Assembly (NCBI RefSeq): GCF_000317245.1
Contig: NZ_AJLJ01000061.1
Coordinates: 62,001-126,000 of the forward strand
DNA: 64,000 nt
Reading direction: 5' to 3'
Source: Fischerella muscicola SAG 1427-1 = PCC 73103
GTDB taxonomy: Bacteria; Cyanobacteriota; Cyanobacteriia; Cyanobacteriales; Nostocaceae
Shown here: positions 26,507-35,874 of the stretch, one piece after another
Numbering within the stretch: the first letter of the stretch is position 1
How the letters are laid out: every line of letters starts with the position of its first letter
Notes under the pieces: generated by a model
Seen by the model: only the letters and a program-made list of their open reading frames with translations
Told to the model about the DNA's origin: nothing
The model's database searches: none
Translations under genes and position numbers: made by a program

Positions 26507-28672
26507 CTAACTTGTAACTTCTGACTTAGCCTCACTCAGAACAGAAGTAAGATGAGAAATGACTTTGCTGTAACGACGGGTAATGAGTAGTGAAGAACGA
26601 CACTCAATCGCTAGTTCATCTGTATATCTTCCCAGTGTTTGCCGTTCTATGCCCCAAGTACGGCTAGCACCTGCTATTGTGAGATCAACGCCTTGGGAGG
26701 CTGCAACTACGGCTTGTATAGGATTTGTAGCTTCGATTGTATTGATGCTAATGCGATCGCTCACACTACTGGGCATTTGCTCCATTAAAGTTTGCAATTC
26801 ATAACTCAATTCGTCTTTGACTTGATGGGCTGATAGCACCTGTAATACTTGCAAATGACAAGTATCACGATTCACTAATAATCTCAAAGCCAAAATCAGT
26901 GCCAAATCATCATGGATGTTACCAGAATATGGTACTAACAAACTTTCTAACCGCTCTTCACCTCGATCAATAAATACTGCAACATCAACCGTGGCAGCTG
27001 TGAGAATTTGACCAACTCGTCCACCCAAGCGATTATTACTAAAAGCGGGACGGTGCCATCCGACAACTACTAAATCTGCTTGTTCGAGTGCAGCTATCTG
27101 TATAGTTTCCCGTGCAACGTTATTGGAGACACGAACTATGGGGTGAACGTAAGAACGTGCTGCTGGTGGTTCTAGACGTTGAATTAATTCATCCAAAAGC
27201 TGGTATCGTTCTTGAATTAATCGGTTTGCCTCAACTGGTGTACTCTCATAAGCATAATCTTCTTGTAGTTCAATAAGGCTGAGGGGATTAACAATAGCAG
27301 GTTGTTGATAATTAACTGCGATCGCTACTGCTAATTGTACCAAACCTTTTTGGGTATCTGGGTTCGCTACTGGTACTAGAACTCTGTAGGGACTATCAGC
27401 AATCTCAGCATCAATATCTGTTTCTGGTTCTGTCTCTACTACGTTCAACTTGATGAGCTTTTTGGGATAAGTCCACTCTAACAGTGGTGAGGTCATAAAT
27501 GTCGTAACTAAAGCCATAATTACCAACATGGTGAAGAGTAACGGTGAAATTACACCCAACTCCAAACCAATATTGAGTACAATTAGCTCAGTTAAACCGC
27601 GAGTGTTCATTAACCAACCAAGTGCAGAGGCTTCTCGGTTATTAATGCCACTGACTCTAGCTGCTACATAAGTGCCTACATACTTGCCTGCGATCGCCAC
27701 TACTAGAACCAATAGGCATAATAACCACAATTCTGGACTGTTGAGCAAACCAATTTGCGTCCTCAGACCACTATAAGCAAAAAATACTGGTAGAAGAAAA
27801 ATCAAGACGAAATCTTCTGTTTTTAGTGCTAATTCTCTGACTAAACCAGCATTTTTTGGCATTATTGCCCCTAGCAAAAATGCTCCAAAAATCAAGTGAA
27901 TACCAATTAATTCAGTGATTAAGGCTGAAGCAACTACTCCTGCATAAATTAATGCTAAAGTTAATTGATTGAGGCGTTTATTGCGGCGATAGTAGTTAGT
28001 AAGGCGAGAAAGAAAGTTTCTTCCCAATGTCACCATAACGCCGATGTATAGAAAACTTTCAATAATAGTAGGAAAAGCACTAGTAATACTACCTGTGCGT
28101 GCAACTGCGATCGCGACAGCCAAAACGCACCAAGCCGTGACATCATCTACCGCAGCACAAGTTAACGCCAATGTCCCTAAGCGTGTTCCTTGAAGGTTGT
28201 TTTCTGTGATAATTCGCGCCAATACCGGAAAAGCAGTAATCGACATTGCTGCTCCTAAAAACAGAGCAAAGGCGGTAAAGGAGACACTGGCGTTAGAAAT
28301 CAATGGATAAAGCAGTACCGCTAGCAGAGTTCCTAGAGAAAACGGTACTAAAATACTCACGTGTGAGGTCAAAACCGCGATTTCCAAATTACCACTCAGG
28401 TATTTAGGATTTAACTCCAGCCCGATAAGAAACATGAAAAATATTAACCCGATCTGAGACAAAACATTTAAAAAAGGAATTGTTTCAGGGGGAAACAAGG
28501 TAGCTGATAGTTCTGGAGCAACCAAACCAAACAGAGAAGGGCCAAGCATAATTCCGGCTAAAATCTCTCCGATGACTAATGGTTGATTAATCCACCGGAA
28601 TCCTAATCCTACTACCCGAGACAGTCCAATGACAATCAGCACCTCAATTAAAACGAGAACAACTGTGTGCAT
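26507..28672 (-). CDS. CPA2 family cation:proton antiporter with universal-stress C-terminal region
   Basis: The 721-residue protein has an N-terminal antiporter domain of about 12 membrane helices (about 5-400). Typical elements are EILAGIMLGPSLFG, the FFMFLIGLELNPKYL segment, LTCAAVDDVTAWCVLAVAIA with the paired acidic residues of the ion site, and MNTRGLTELIVLNIGLELG. The cytoplasmic tail (about 425-700) is UspA-like in two parts, including RVLVPVANPDTQKGLVQLAV and ADLVVVGWHRPAF, and probably senses nucleotides or couples to regulation. Na+/H+ or K+/H+ exchange cannot be distinguished from sequence. Single gene with its own upstream spacer. Confidence 0.92.
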   Translation of the reverse strand: MHTVVLVLIEVLIVIGLSRVVGLGFRWINQPLVIGEILAGIMLGPSLFGLVAPELSATLFPPETIPFLNVLSQIGLIFFMFLIGLELNPKYLSGNLEIAVLTSHVSILVPFSLGTLLAVLLYPLISNASVSFTAFALFLGAAMSITAFPVLARIITENNLQGTRLGTLALTCAAVDDVTAWCVLAVAIAVARTGSITSAFPTIIESFLYIGVMVTLGRNFLSRLTNYYRRNKRLNQLTLALIYAGVVASALITELIGIHLIFGAFLLGAIMPKNAGLVRELALKTEDFVLIFLLPVFFAYSGLRTQIGLLNSPELWLLCLLVLVVAIAGKYVGTYVAARVSGINNREASALGWLMNTRGLTELIVLNIGLELGVISPLLFTMLVIMALVTTFMTSPLLEWTYPKKLIKLNVVETEPETDIDAEIADSPYRVLVPVANPDTQKGLVQLAVAIAVNYQQPAIVNPLSLIELQEDYAYESTPVEANRLIQERYQLLDELIQRLEPPAARSYVHPIVRVSNNVARETIQIAALEQADLVVVGWHRPAFSNNRLGGRVGQILTAATVDVAVFIDRGEERLESLLVPYSGNIHDDLALILALRLLVNRDTCHLQVLQVLSAHQVKDELSYELQTLMEQMPSSVSDRISINTIEATNPIQAVVAASQGVDLTIAGASRTWGIERQTLGRYTDELAIECRSSLLITRRYSKVISHLTSVLSEAKSEVTS

Positions 28673-29171
28673 AGTTTCCTCACAAGCGACTATCCGGTGT
28701 CCCTTAGATGATTCTTTAAATTGCTTGAAAATGTCAACCTTTATGGATTACACAACTGCAATTATTGTTCAAATATGATGTTAATTGTTATTACAAGTAA
28801 AGAATTAAGAAGTAAGTAAAAGATAATTGTTTTGATTCGGCATTTTCTATGCGTTTTTTATTTATTTTGACTTAATGCAGTTCTTAATTAATTTGGAATA
28901 ATTAGTAATATTTATTATTTAATATTTTTGCTGAAAAATATATTTATTTGTAAAGAATATTAAAAATATTTATTGTTAGTGGTTATTTGTTGCTGATTAG
29001 TTTTCCTAAGCAACTATTAACAACCAACAAACAGTTTATCAAAATGCCATGTTGCTGGCACAAAAGCAGAGTTGGATTTATAAAAAGGTAGGTTGAAAAC
29101 CTTTTAACCTCATATTTCACGGTTTCTTTATGAATTAGGCATAGGGAAGAGCCATTTTTCCCATGCTCTAA
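28673..29171. other. AT-rich spacer
   Basis: About 500 bases between two minus-strand genes. It is very AT-rich (runs of TATTTATT near 28900-28970) and must hold the antiporter promoter. I see no open frame, no hairpin element and no copy of the repeats listed elsewhere. Confidence 0.4.
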
Positions 29172-29990
29172 TCAAATAGATAGATCGGTTTTTTGGCGAT
29201 CGCTATATTTCAGATCATCACTTTTAACTAGTACCGTATAATCTTCTAATTCAACTTTGGCAAAACGCTTGACTCTTACTTGTTCCATTGCCCTTTGCAA
29301 TTTCCCATCTGGTTGGAGTAGTGCTGATTGCATCTGCCTAATCGAAGATACACCCAAACGCTGTGCTACCACCAATGGTGGCATAGGAGATGGTCCAAGT
29401 ACTTCTATCACACGTAAATGCTGTGACAATTCCGGAAAGTCGTGTAATTCTTGTTCCAAAACTACACTGTCAATCGCTGCACAGTCTGCTAGTCCCTCAA
29501 CTACCCAACGAATTGAACACTGATGAGAACCTGATTGTATTGTCTTGCCAAAAAAATTTAAGGGATATCTTTGCTGAACCAATTGATTACGGAGCAGATT
29601 GTAACCACTGTTAGAAGCAGACTCATTGTAGCAAAAGATTTTTCCTGCTAAATGTGCAAATGCTCTGATATCACTATCAGCATTGACAATAATATCTGCA
29701 AAATAAATAGGGCGGTTGTAATATCGAGATAACTGCATCACAGGAGCAACTAATGTCTGCAATTGGTCTGATACCACTTGACAGTAGCGAATGAGTGGTA
29801 GTCCACAAATAAATACCAAATCTATTTGGTCTTGCAATAGTAGTGGATCTACCAAGGGGTCATATTCTCCTTGGTGTAGCTGTGTTTCTAATCCTAAAAC
29901 GCGCCCTAAATAAGCTGTAGTTTCCTGGTAGAACCCGAAGTAATTAGGAGCTAAATAGGATACGGCACGCAGTCTTGGTAAGATAGTCAT
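29172..29990 (-). CDS. PhnD-like substrate-binding family protein without signal peptide
   Basis: The 272-residue product has the fold markers of PhnD/phosphonate-type periplasmic binding proteins: LRAVSYLAPNYFGFY at the start, DQIDLVFICGLPLIRY, the ADIIVNADSDIRAFAHLAGK segment and the WVVEGLADCAAIDSVVLEQ region lining the ligand pocket. Unlike transported relatives it starts directly with the mature domain and lacks a signal peptide. Its ATG overlaps the stop of the preceding 79-residue membrane protein gene (ATGA at 29987-29990), so the two are translationally coupled. No permease or ATPase adjoins. It may act as a sensor rather than a transporter component; the ligand is unknown. Confidence 0.75.
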   Translation of the reverse strand: MTILPRLRAVSYLAPNYFGFYQETTAYLGRVLGLETQLHQGEYDPLVDPLLLQDQIDLVFICGLPLIRYCQVVSDQLQTLVAPVMQLSRYYNRPIYFADIIVNADSDIRAFAHLAGKIFCYNESASNSGYNLLRNQLVQQRYPLNFFGKTIQSGSHQCSIRWVVEGLADCAAIDSVVLEQELHDFPELSQHLRVIEVLGPSPMPPLVVAQRLGVSSIRQMQSALLQPDGKLQRAMEQVRVKRFAKVELEDYTVLVKSDDLKYSDRQKTDLSI

Positions 29991-30226
29991 TCTGGTTCTA
30001 CCACAGTAGTATTATGCTTAAAAATTTGTGTTAGCTTTCGCCCTAACCAATGAATATATAAAAAGCCCAAGCTAGCAAAAGTCAGAAGCATAATTCCCAA
30101 AACCGTCGTATATGCTTTAGTATGCCACCATAGCCGTGTGAGCAATGCTGCACCTTGCTTTGGCAACTTCCACAAGTCATGATCATTAACTTTTTTAGTT
30201 TTATGAATAGTTTGAGCTAATATCAT
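29987..30226 (-). CDS. Small single-span membrane protein coupled to the PhnD-like gene
   Basis: The 79-residue product has a basic N-terminus (TKKVNDHDLWKLPKQGAALL), a membrane helix of about residues 38-58 (AYTTVLGIMLLTFASLGFLY) and a short Thr/Val-rich end. I recognise no family. Its stop overlaps the start of the PhnD-like gene by four bases, the usual sign of translational coupling, so it may anchor or partner that protein at the membrane. The AT-rich upstream region should hold the operon promoter. Confidence 0.6.
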   Translation of the reverse strand: MILAQTIHKTKKVNDHDLWKLPKQGAALLTRLWWHTKAYTTVLGIMLLTFASLGFLYIHWLGRKLTQIFKHNTTVVEPE

Positions 30227-30384
30227 TTTAATTGCTTACGAGTAAAATACGATAAATCTATCGTCTTACAGTAGATTATAAACCAAATGATATAGCTTCG
30301 TCAAAAATGTCATGCTGAATGTAACAACAGCGATCGCTGTTGCTTTCATGTCACCAAAATGTGTGATCAGGAGAACAGGGAGCA

Positions 30385-30525
30385 ATGAGGCAAGAACCTA
30401 CAAAATTAGATTCCATCAAGCCAGGAAATAGCTCCAAAAGACGCAGATTAACTTTAAAAGGAGAATTCTTACTAGCTTTGATGCCGACTTTGGTGACCGA
30501 GATAGATAAGAGACTTCCAATCTAA
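30385..30525 (+). pseudogene. Possible truncated gene: 46-residue frame resembling an HPP-type protein start
   Basis: An ATG at 30385, with GGAG-containing sequence upstream, opens 46 codons. The segment KRRRLTLKGEFLLALMPTLV resembles, from memory, the N-terminus of cyanobacterial HPP-family membrane proteins, but the frame stops just where the membrane helices should begin. It is therefore probably a truncated remnant; a genuine micro-protein cannot be excluded. It lies in the roughly 520-base spacer between the divergent 79-residue gene and murT, where I see nothing else. Confidence 0.35.
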
Positions 30526-30745
30526 TTTTTTTCCTACTATTTATACACCCTTGTAACTAACTAGTGCTGAAATGCACCCATCCCAGTGTCACAGGGTAGA
30601 TGTTGCACATCAATTACAAGAATTAACAAATACACCTGTGAAACACTTAGAATAGTTGTAAGAAGTTTGTGGTTGATCTGACTAGTCTTTTTACCCAGGA
30701 TTCGCTAAACTCACGCATATTAAATCGCAGACTTAGGATACGGTT

Positions 30746-32086
30746 GTGGGAAACAAAATTCAATTTATAGATAGATTGCGGCTGGGTTTGGCTGTCTCAG
30801 TAGCTAAAAGCGTAACTTTGATGGTACGATCGCTACGTTTGGGTGCTGCGTCTGTTTTACCAGGTGCGATCGCGCGTCGGATTGAACCCCGTTTATTGCA
30901 ATTGTTGAGTCAGCAGGTAAACAAGGGTGTAATTCTGGTTGCTGGTACGAATGGTAAAACCACAACCTCGCTATTTTTACGGGAGATTTTAGAACGCCAA
31001 GGTTATCGTGTTGCTCACAATTCTACGGGTGCTAATCTCGAAAATGGCTTGATGACGGCGTTGATGGAAAGCACTAATTTGATAGGTTCGCTCAACGTCG
31101 ATTATGCCATTTTAGAAGTTGATGAAAATATTTTGCCCAGGGTTTTAGCCCCAATCCAACCAAAACTGATTCTTTGTTTAAACTTATTTCGTGATCAACT
31201 GGATAGATACGGGGAAGTAGACACAATTAGTAAACGCTGGGGAGGTGCGATCGCCACTCTCCCACCTGAGACTATTATTGTTGCAAATGCTGACGATCCA
31301 ACAATTTGTTATCTTGGTCAACAGTTATCTCAACAGCGAGTTGCTTTCTTTGGTTTAAATGAACCAGAACATTATTTAGAAGCGATTCCCCATGCTGTTG
31401 ATTCTATTTATTGTCCCAGTTGCGGACACGCTTTGAACTATAAAGGCGTTTATCTTTCTCATATGGGCGAGTATACTTGTCCCAGTTGTGGTTTTAGCAG
31501 AAGCGAACCAACTATTAATAGTAGCCAATGGCCACAAATTCTCATTGGTTTGTACAACAAATACAATACTTTGGCAGCAGTAACAGCTGCTATAGAATTG
31601 GGAATTGATGAAGCGATTATTCGCAATGCAATTCCTAGCTTTCAACCTGCTTTTGGACGTGCGGAAGAGTTAAAAATTAATGGAAAACAGGTAAGAATTT
31701 TATTATCAAAAAATCCTGTAGGGACAAATGAAACTATTCGAGTTGTGACTCAAAGTAATAACACAACAACATTATTAGTATTGAACGATCGCATTCAAGA
31801 TGGCGAGGATGTATCCTGGATTTGGGATGTAGATACAGAGAAATTAGTCCAACGAGGAGGAACTTTAGTAGTAAGTGGCGATCGCGCCTATGATATGGCT
31901 CTCCGTCTACACTACAGTGATCCCGCACCTCAAAACAATTGTAATTTGATCGTCGAAGAAGATTTGCGTCAAGCCATCAACACAGCTTTGGAACATACCC
32001 CAGATCACGAAACCTTACACATCTTACCAACCTATACAGCAATGTTAGATGTGCGAGAAGTGTTAACTGGTAAGAAAATTCGCTAA
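30746..32086 (+). CDS. murT: Lipid II isoglutaminyl synthase subunit MurT-like (Mur ligase family, DUF1727)
   Basis: The 446-residue protein is a Mur ligase-like ATP enzyme. It has VILVAGTNGKTTTSLFLREI (P-loop, about 60-79), DYAILEVDEN, the CLNLFRDQLDRYGE segment, a zinc-ribbon insert with two CPSCG motifs between about residues 222 and 250, and a C-terminal DUF1727 region (LLVLNDRIQDGEDVSWIWDV). With the amidotransferase GatD it amidates the D-glutamate of lipid II stem peptides. In Gram-positive bacteria murT and gatD are adjacent; here no gatD-like gene follows, so the partner must be encoded elsewhere. It starts with GTG at 30746; no convincing alternative start is nearby. Confidence 0.88.
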   Translation: MGNKIQFIDRLRLGLAVSVAKSVTLMVRSLRLGAASVLPGAIARRIEPRLLQLLSQQVNKGVILVAGTNGKTTTSLFLREILERQGYRVAHNSTGANLENGLMTALMESTNLIGSLNVDYAILEVDENILPRVLAPIQPKLILCLNLFRDQLDRYGEVDTISKRWGGAIATLPPETIIVANADDPTICYLGQQLSQQRVAFFGLNEPEHYLEAIPHAVDSIYCPSCGHALNYKGVYLSHMGEYTCPSCGFSRSEPTINSSQWPQILIGLYNKYNTLAAVTAAIELGIDEAIIRNAIPSFQPAFGRAEELKINGKQVRILLSKNPVGTNETIRVVTQSNNTTTLLVLNDRIQDGEDVSWIWDVDTEKLVQRGGTLVVSGDRAYDMALRLHYSDPAPQNNCNLIVEEDLRQAINTALEHTPDHETLHILPTYTAMLDVREVLTGKKIR

Positions 32087-32102
32087 ATTTTATTCTTTCT
32101 TG

Positions 32103-32143
32103 TTGGTTGTTGGTTGTTATTTAAAACAACAACCAACAACCAA
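32103..32143. terminator. Bidirectional terminator-like hairpin after murT
   Basis: TTGGTTGTTGGTTGTT (32103-32118) is perfectly complementary to 32128-32143 around a nine-base loop and is followed by ATTTTATT on the plus strand. It lies 16 bases after murT and 5 bases before the end of the convergent minus-strand gene, so it could terminate both. Confidence 0.55.
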
Positions 32144-32147
32144 GATT

Positions 32148-32549
32148 TTATTGTAACTTCACCGCCGCCCGTTGTAGAGGTAGAACTTCTTCTAGAGTTA
32201 ATTCGTGATCAGAAGTGAGATGGCTATTACAACAAATAGTACTAAAAAATACTTGTTGACCAACTACTTCTGAAAAATGTTTTTCTAAAAGTAATCGCGA
32301 TGTAATATCTCCTAATAAATCAGAAAGGTCTTTTGTGAGTTGATCTCTGTCGTCACGGTGAACCATTCTAAATTGGAAAGGTTTCTCACCTACTATTTCT
32401 TTGACAGCAGTATCGAACTTATCTGGCTTTTTATGAACGTATGCAAAAGATACTTCTTCTAAAAAACTCCAAGCTTCGGGAAAAATTTCACGAATTTTTT
32501 CGAGATGGTTTTCAGTTTGGTAGACTAAAGTTGCAGTTTTGCAATCCAT
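32148..32549 (-). CDS. Hypothetical protein
   Basis: A soluble-looking 133-residue product with no domain I recognise. It begins MDCKTATLVYQTENHLEKIR and includes SFLEEVSFAYVHKKPDKFDT, KPFQFRMVHRDDRDQLTKDL and VFFSTICCNSHLTSDHEL; the pattern suggests an alpha/beta domain. The reading frame has normal codon use and a GGGAAA-type ribosome site upstream, so it is likely a real gene. It converges with murT and has its own spacer upstream. Confidence 0.6.
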   Translation of the reverse strand: MDCKTATLVYQTENHLEKIREIFPEAWSFLEEVSFAYVHKKPDKFDTAVKEIVGEKPFQFRMVHRDDRDQLTKDLSDLLGDITSRLLLEKHFSEVVGQQVFFSTICCNSHLTSDHELTLEEVLPLQRAAVKLQ

Positions 32550-32674
32550 AGGTCAATTTCCCTGATTGTAAATCAATTTACTGCTACATTTCAGTGTCTT
32601 ATTTATAGTGACATTTTTTAGCTCAGTACAAGCTTTAATATTATAAATTCTTTATTTTTAGGAAATTTTGTTTA

Positions 32675-32777
32675 TATAGCACTCCTAAATCATCTGTGAA
32701 AAATAAGATCTCCGACTTTTCCAAAAAGTCGGGGATCTGAGCGATCTGATTGTTCATAACTCAAATAGGATTGCTAT
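32675..32777. mobile_element. Hairpin MITE-like repeat, copy C
   Basis: Left end TATAGCACTCCTAAATCATC and right end AATAGGATTGCTAT are near-perfect terminal inverted repeats. The inner stem is GATCTCCGACTTTT against AAAAGTCGGGGATC. It lies in the 500-base spacer 32550-33050, in which I otherwise see only a GC-richer stretch near 32900 and no gene. Confidence 0.7.
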
Positions 32778-33050
32778 TGCTTTTAAGTTTTTTCCCTCTT
32801 CATAAGTTCCTCACATTGTTTGTTTAATGTAGATATTGTATCGAAACCAACTTATTTTTTAGTCAAGACTTACGCACAAGTAACGGAAAATCTTAGACAC
32901 GAAGTGGCTTACCGCAGTGTATCACAGAGGACGCAGAGAACACGGTGTAATAAGAGTTTCACAGAGAGCTTGTGTAAATTTTATTAGTCTTACCCAGTAA
33001 GCTATTTCAGTTCAAATTTTAAACATTAATTAGCAAAAAGATAAATAAAC

Positions 33051-33314
33051 ATGCAGTTTCCTACTAGTGAAATAAAAGCAGTTCTAGAAATTTTAAGCAA
33101 AATGTTTAATGATCCAGTGAATTTGACTCGTTCTGCAATTATCATTGTGGGTGGTATTGCAGGTTTTTTTGTAGGTCGAACTTTTGGATGGTTTGTAGGT
33201 GATATTTTACGCTGGGGAGTTTTAGCAGATATTTTATTTATTATAATAATCGCTGGCTGTATTATGTTGTTTTCAATTTTTTCTTATAAAATAGCATTAC
33301 GATTTATAAAGTAA
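33051..33314 (+). CDS. Small membrane hypothetical protein
   Basis: The 87-residue product has two predicted membrane segments, SAIIIVGGIAGFFVGRTFGW (about 27-46) and WGVLADILFIIIIAGCIMLF (about 55-74), joined by a short loop, and a polar N-terminus. I recognise no family. It lies between two copies of the hairpin repeat (C and D), with nothing else nearby on the same strand, and no strong ribosome site is visible before the ATG. Confidence 0.55.
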   Translation: MQFPTSEIKAVLEILSKMFNDPVNLTRSAIIIVGGIAGFFVGRTFGWFVGDILRWGVLADILFIIIIAGCIMLFSIFSYKIALRFIK

Positions 33315-33319
33315 CTCAA

Positions 33320-33378
33320 ATAAGTCAGATTCCCGACTTCTTAAAGAAGTCGAAAATCTTGTTGTTCACGAATGATTT
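33320..33378. mobile_element. Hairpin MITE-like repeat, copy D (degenerate)
   Basis: CAGATTCCCGACTTC faces GAAGTCGAAAATCTT, so the right stem arm has diverged. The TTGTTGTTCACGAATGATTT flank is shared with copies A and F. It follows the stop of the small membrane protein gene directly and may act as its terminator. Confidence 0.55.
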
Positions 33379-33412
33379 AAAGCACTAAAGTGCTTACTAC
33401 AAACTGTCTATT

Positions 33413-34627
33413 TTATTCTATTACAGCTAATATAGATTTCGGCAATAATTTATCTTTAAACCAAACTATTCTGGCGGGAACATCACTTAATTTCACACCG
33501 ACTTTATCCAGATTCAAACGTTCAGAAATTGCCAAAATCAAATTATCACATTGAGCGCGTCGGACTTGAGCAAACTTTTTTTGTAAATATTCTGGTCGCC
33601 AATAACCGACTATTTCTAATAGATAACTGCGTCCATCAGGATGTACTAATCGAAAATCGGGAATCATCACACTACCAGGAATAGGAATTAAATCAACTTC
33701 TCGCTCTAACGCCCAACAACTTTTTAGTGCATCCCATTTATCAGCAAAGGATGCTTCAATCATACTATCGTAAGGTTTGCCGGGTGGGTAATGAGTCACT
33801 AATCCACACTCAGAATTGAGGGTGAAACGTCCGGTTTTCCAAGCTTCTGTATAAAAATCGCGGACTTGTAATGTAGCAGAAAGACTCCATTTGGTAACAT
33901 GTAATAAAGCCGGAATTAATTTTGCGATCGCTAAACCATATCGCGTACTAGGATTAAACAAACTCGTCGGCCCGTCAATCGTAATTGTAAATCCATGATC
34001 GGCATCACCTTCAATATATGCCATCAATTGAAATAATTTTAAATAGCGAAATAAAAGCTTGTATTCACCAGGAACATTCCGATGAGCATTTAATACTAAT
34101 TGACTGGCTTTATAAAACACTCCCTGCACTTGCGATAAATTATATCTATGTAATAAATTTTCTGGTTTTGGTGCATCAAAAGTCGTGAGAATTTTATTCT
34201 CTGACAAATCAGCATATAATCCATCGCGGACTTGCTGTGGTAAGACTTCCCGTGCAAGTTCTTGAGTTAAGTTATCAGCTATATTTTTTAACGTCACTTG
34301 TGTTAATTCTGAGCTAGGAGCAGACTTAGCTGCTAAAGCAAATACCCTTTCTCTTAACATTTGTGGTTCTAGGGGACTCACTACTTCAAATGTACAAAAA
34401 CCACTTTTAAGTAGATAAGCCAAACCCCGTTTGACTTTATAGTCAGTTGTGTCACCTTCTAATTCTAATAATTGACGTTCTAGTGCGCCTTGAGTCTTTC
34501 CTACTGATTCTTGAAAAGAACTAATTAATTCATTGGCTAACTCTATATGTTTAGAATCAAGTTTTAATCTCTTGGGAATAATTTCTTCTCCATTCTGACG
34601 ATGATGGAGTAAATCTGTTGGTAACAT
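33413..34627 (-). CDS. DUF790 family (Bax1-like) nuclease
   Basis: The 404-residue protein belongs to DUF790. Archaeal members, called Bax1, bind the XPB helicase and cut DNA. It begins MLPTDLLHHRQNGEEIIPKR and has RGLAYLLKSGFCTFEVVSPL. Near residues 318-340 it carries PDFRLVHPDGRSYLLEIVGY, which reads as a PD-(D/E)XK-type active site (D...E-I-V). In many genomes the gene adjoins an XPB-like helicase gene; none is next to it here. The mtnP gene lies upstream on the same strand, separated by a palindromic repeat. Confidence 0.85.
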   Translation of the reverse strand: MLPTDLLHHRQNGEEIIPKRLKLDSKHIELANELISSFQESVGKTQGALERQLLELEGDTTDYKVKRGLAYLLKSGFCTFEVVSPLEPQMLRERVFALAAKSAPSSELTQVTLKNIADNLTQELAREVLPQQVRDGLYADLSENKILTTFDAPKPENLLHRYNLSQVQGVFYKASQLVLNAHRNVPGEYKLLFRYLKLFQLMAYIEGDADHGFTITIDGPTSLFNPSTRYGLAIAKLIPALLHVTKWSLSATLQVRDFYTEAWKTGRFTLNSECGLVTHYPPGKPYDSMIEASFADKWDALKSCWALEREVDLIPIPGSVMIPDFRLVHPDGRSYLLEIVGYWRPEYLQKKFAQVRRAQCDNLILAISERLNLDKVGVKLSDVPARIVWFKDKLLPKSILAVIE

Positions 34628-34658
34628 TAAGGTATTTGTCTAGTGTCAAGTGTTATTA

Positions 34659-34686
34659 GTACAGACGCGATGAATCGCGTCTGTAC
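34659..34686. repeat. Perfect palindrome with GACGCGAT arms
   Basis: GTACAGACGCGAT, GA, ATCGCGTCTGTAC form a perfect 13-base-pair hairpin with a two-base centre. The ACGCGAT/ATCGCGT core is shared with the repeats at 20294-20360 and 40637-40730. It lies between mtnP and the DUF790 gene and could terminate mtnP. Confidence 0.6.
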
Positions 34687-34739
34687 ATATAGTCAATAGT
34701 CCAGAGTCAATAATTTTTTGACAATTGACCATTGACTAA

Positions 34740-35612
34740 TTAAATATATTTTTTCAACAACAAACCTAATTTTTCTTTTGTTGCTGTTGGTACTTTATCC
34801 AATGGTGTCAAGATTGCATATTTTAATGCGGAATGAGCAGTGCTAGGTGGTGGATTATCACTTAAATGTCGCACTGTTTCTTGAATGACTTTTTGGGCAT
34901 TAACAGCATTGCGTTGTAAATTATTGACCACCATTTCTACTGTTACACTATCATGGTCTGGATGCCAACAATCATAATCGGTGACTAGCGCCAAAGTTGC
35001 ATAGGCGATTTCAGCTTCCCGTGCTAACTTCGCTTCCGGTAAATTCGTCATCCCAATTATTGTTGCATCCCAGCTGCGGTATAGATTGGATTCTGCTTTG
35101 GTAGAAAATGCTGGCCCTTCCATACATACATAAGTACCGCCACGATGTAAGGTGACATCTGGGAGATTGAGAGAAGCGATCGCATCTGCTAATACTCCAG
35201 CTAAATTATGACAAACTGGATCACCAAAAGCAATGTGAGCAACTATTCCTTCGCCAAAAAAGGTAGAAACCCGATTTTTAGTTCGATCAATAAATTGATC
35301 AGGAACTACCATATCCAATGGTTTTGCTTCCGCTTTCAAAGAACCTACCGCACTCGCTGAAATCAAATACTCCACACCCAACTGCTTCATTGCATAAATA
35401 TTGGCACGAAATGGCAGTTCTGAAGGTAAAAACGTGTGATTACGACCATGACGAGCTAAAAAAGCTACTCGTGTACCATCTAATGTCCCTAAAATTACAG
35501 CATCAGAAGGTGAACCAAAAGGCGTATCTACTTTCACCTCTTCTATATCTTTGAGGGCATCCATTTTGTATAAACCACTACCGCCAATAATTCCAATCCG
35601 AGCTTCAGTCAT
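34740..35612 (-). CDS. mtnP: S-methyl-5'-thioadenosine phosphorylase
   Basis: This purine phosphorylase cleaves methylthioadenosine to adenine and methylthioribose-1-phosphate for methionine salvage and polyamine by-product removal. The 290 residues show [20 protein letters not shown] at the start, [20 protein letters not shown] for phosphate binding, [17 protein letters not shown], and [20 protein letters not shown] followed by LVTDYDCWH; the latter two define the base- and ribose-binding sites of MTAP rather than of purine nucleoside phosphorylase. It looks complete. The small spacer upstream is unremarkable. Confidence 0.95.
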   Translation of the reverse strand: MTEARIGIIGGSGLYKMDALKDIEEVKVDTPFGSPSDAVILGTLDGTRVAFLARHGRNHTFLPSELPFRANIYAMKQLGVEYLISASAVGSLKAEAKPLDMVVPDQFIDRTKNRVSTFFGEGIVAHIAFGDPVCHNLAGVLADAIASLNLPDVTLHRGGTYVCMEGPAFSTKAESNLYRSWDATIIGMTNLPEAKLAREAEIAYATLALVTDYDCWHPDHDSVTVEMVVNNLQRNAVNAQKVIQETVRHLSDNPPPSTAHSALKYAILTPLDKVPTATKEKLGLLLKKYI

Positions 35613-35874
35613 GATTTTTTAGCCTCTAGCTTTTTGCAGTGCCAAGCTATTATGAACTACCTATGGACTCCGCAGATCTATTTTCTAGGTGGTAAGAGAT
35701 TTATTTTTCTTCATAAAATAAGTTAGCCTTGATCTGGATTTCAGGGGTAAAGGAAAAAAGAATTTCAATTACCCCCTCAACTTGAGCAAAATCATTTAAA
35801 TTTCCAATATTAAATTCCAAATTTAAGGTAGAAGCCTCTGATTAACAATAATCCCAAATTCTCAATTCCTAATT

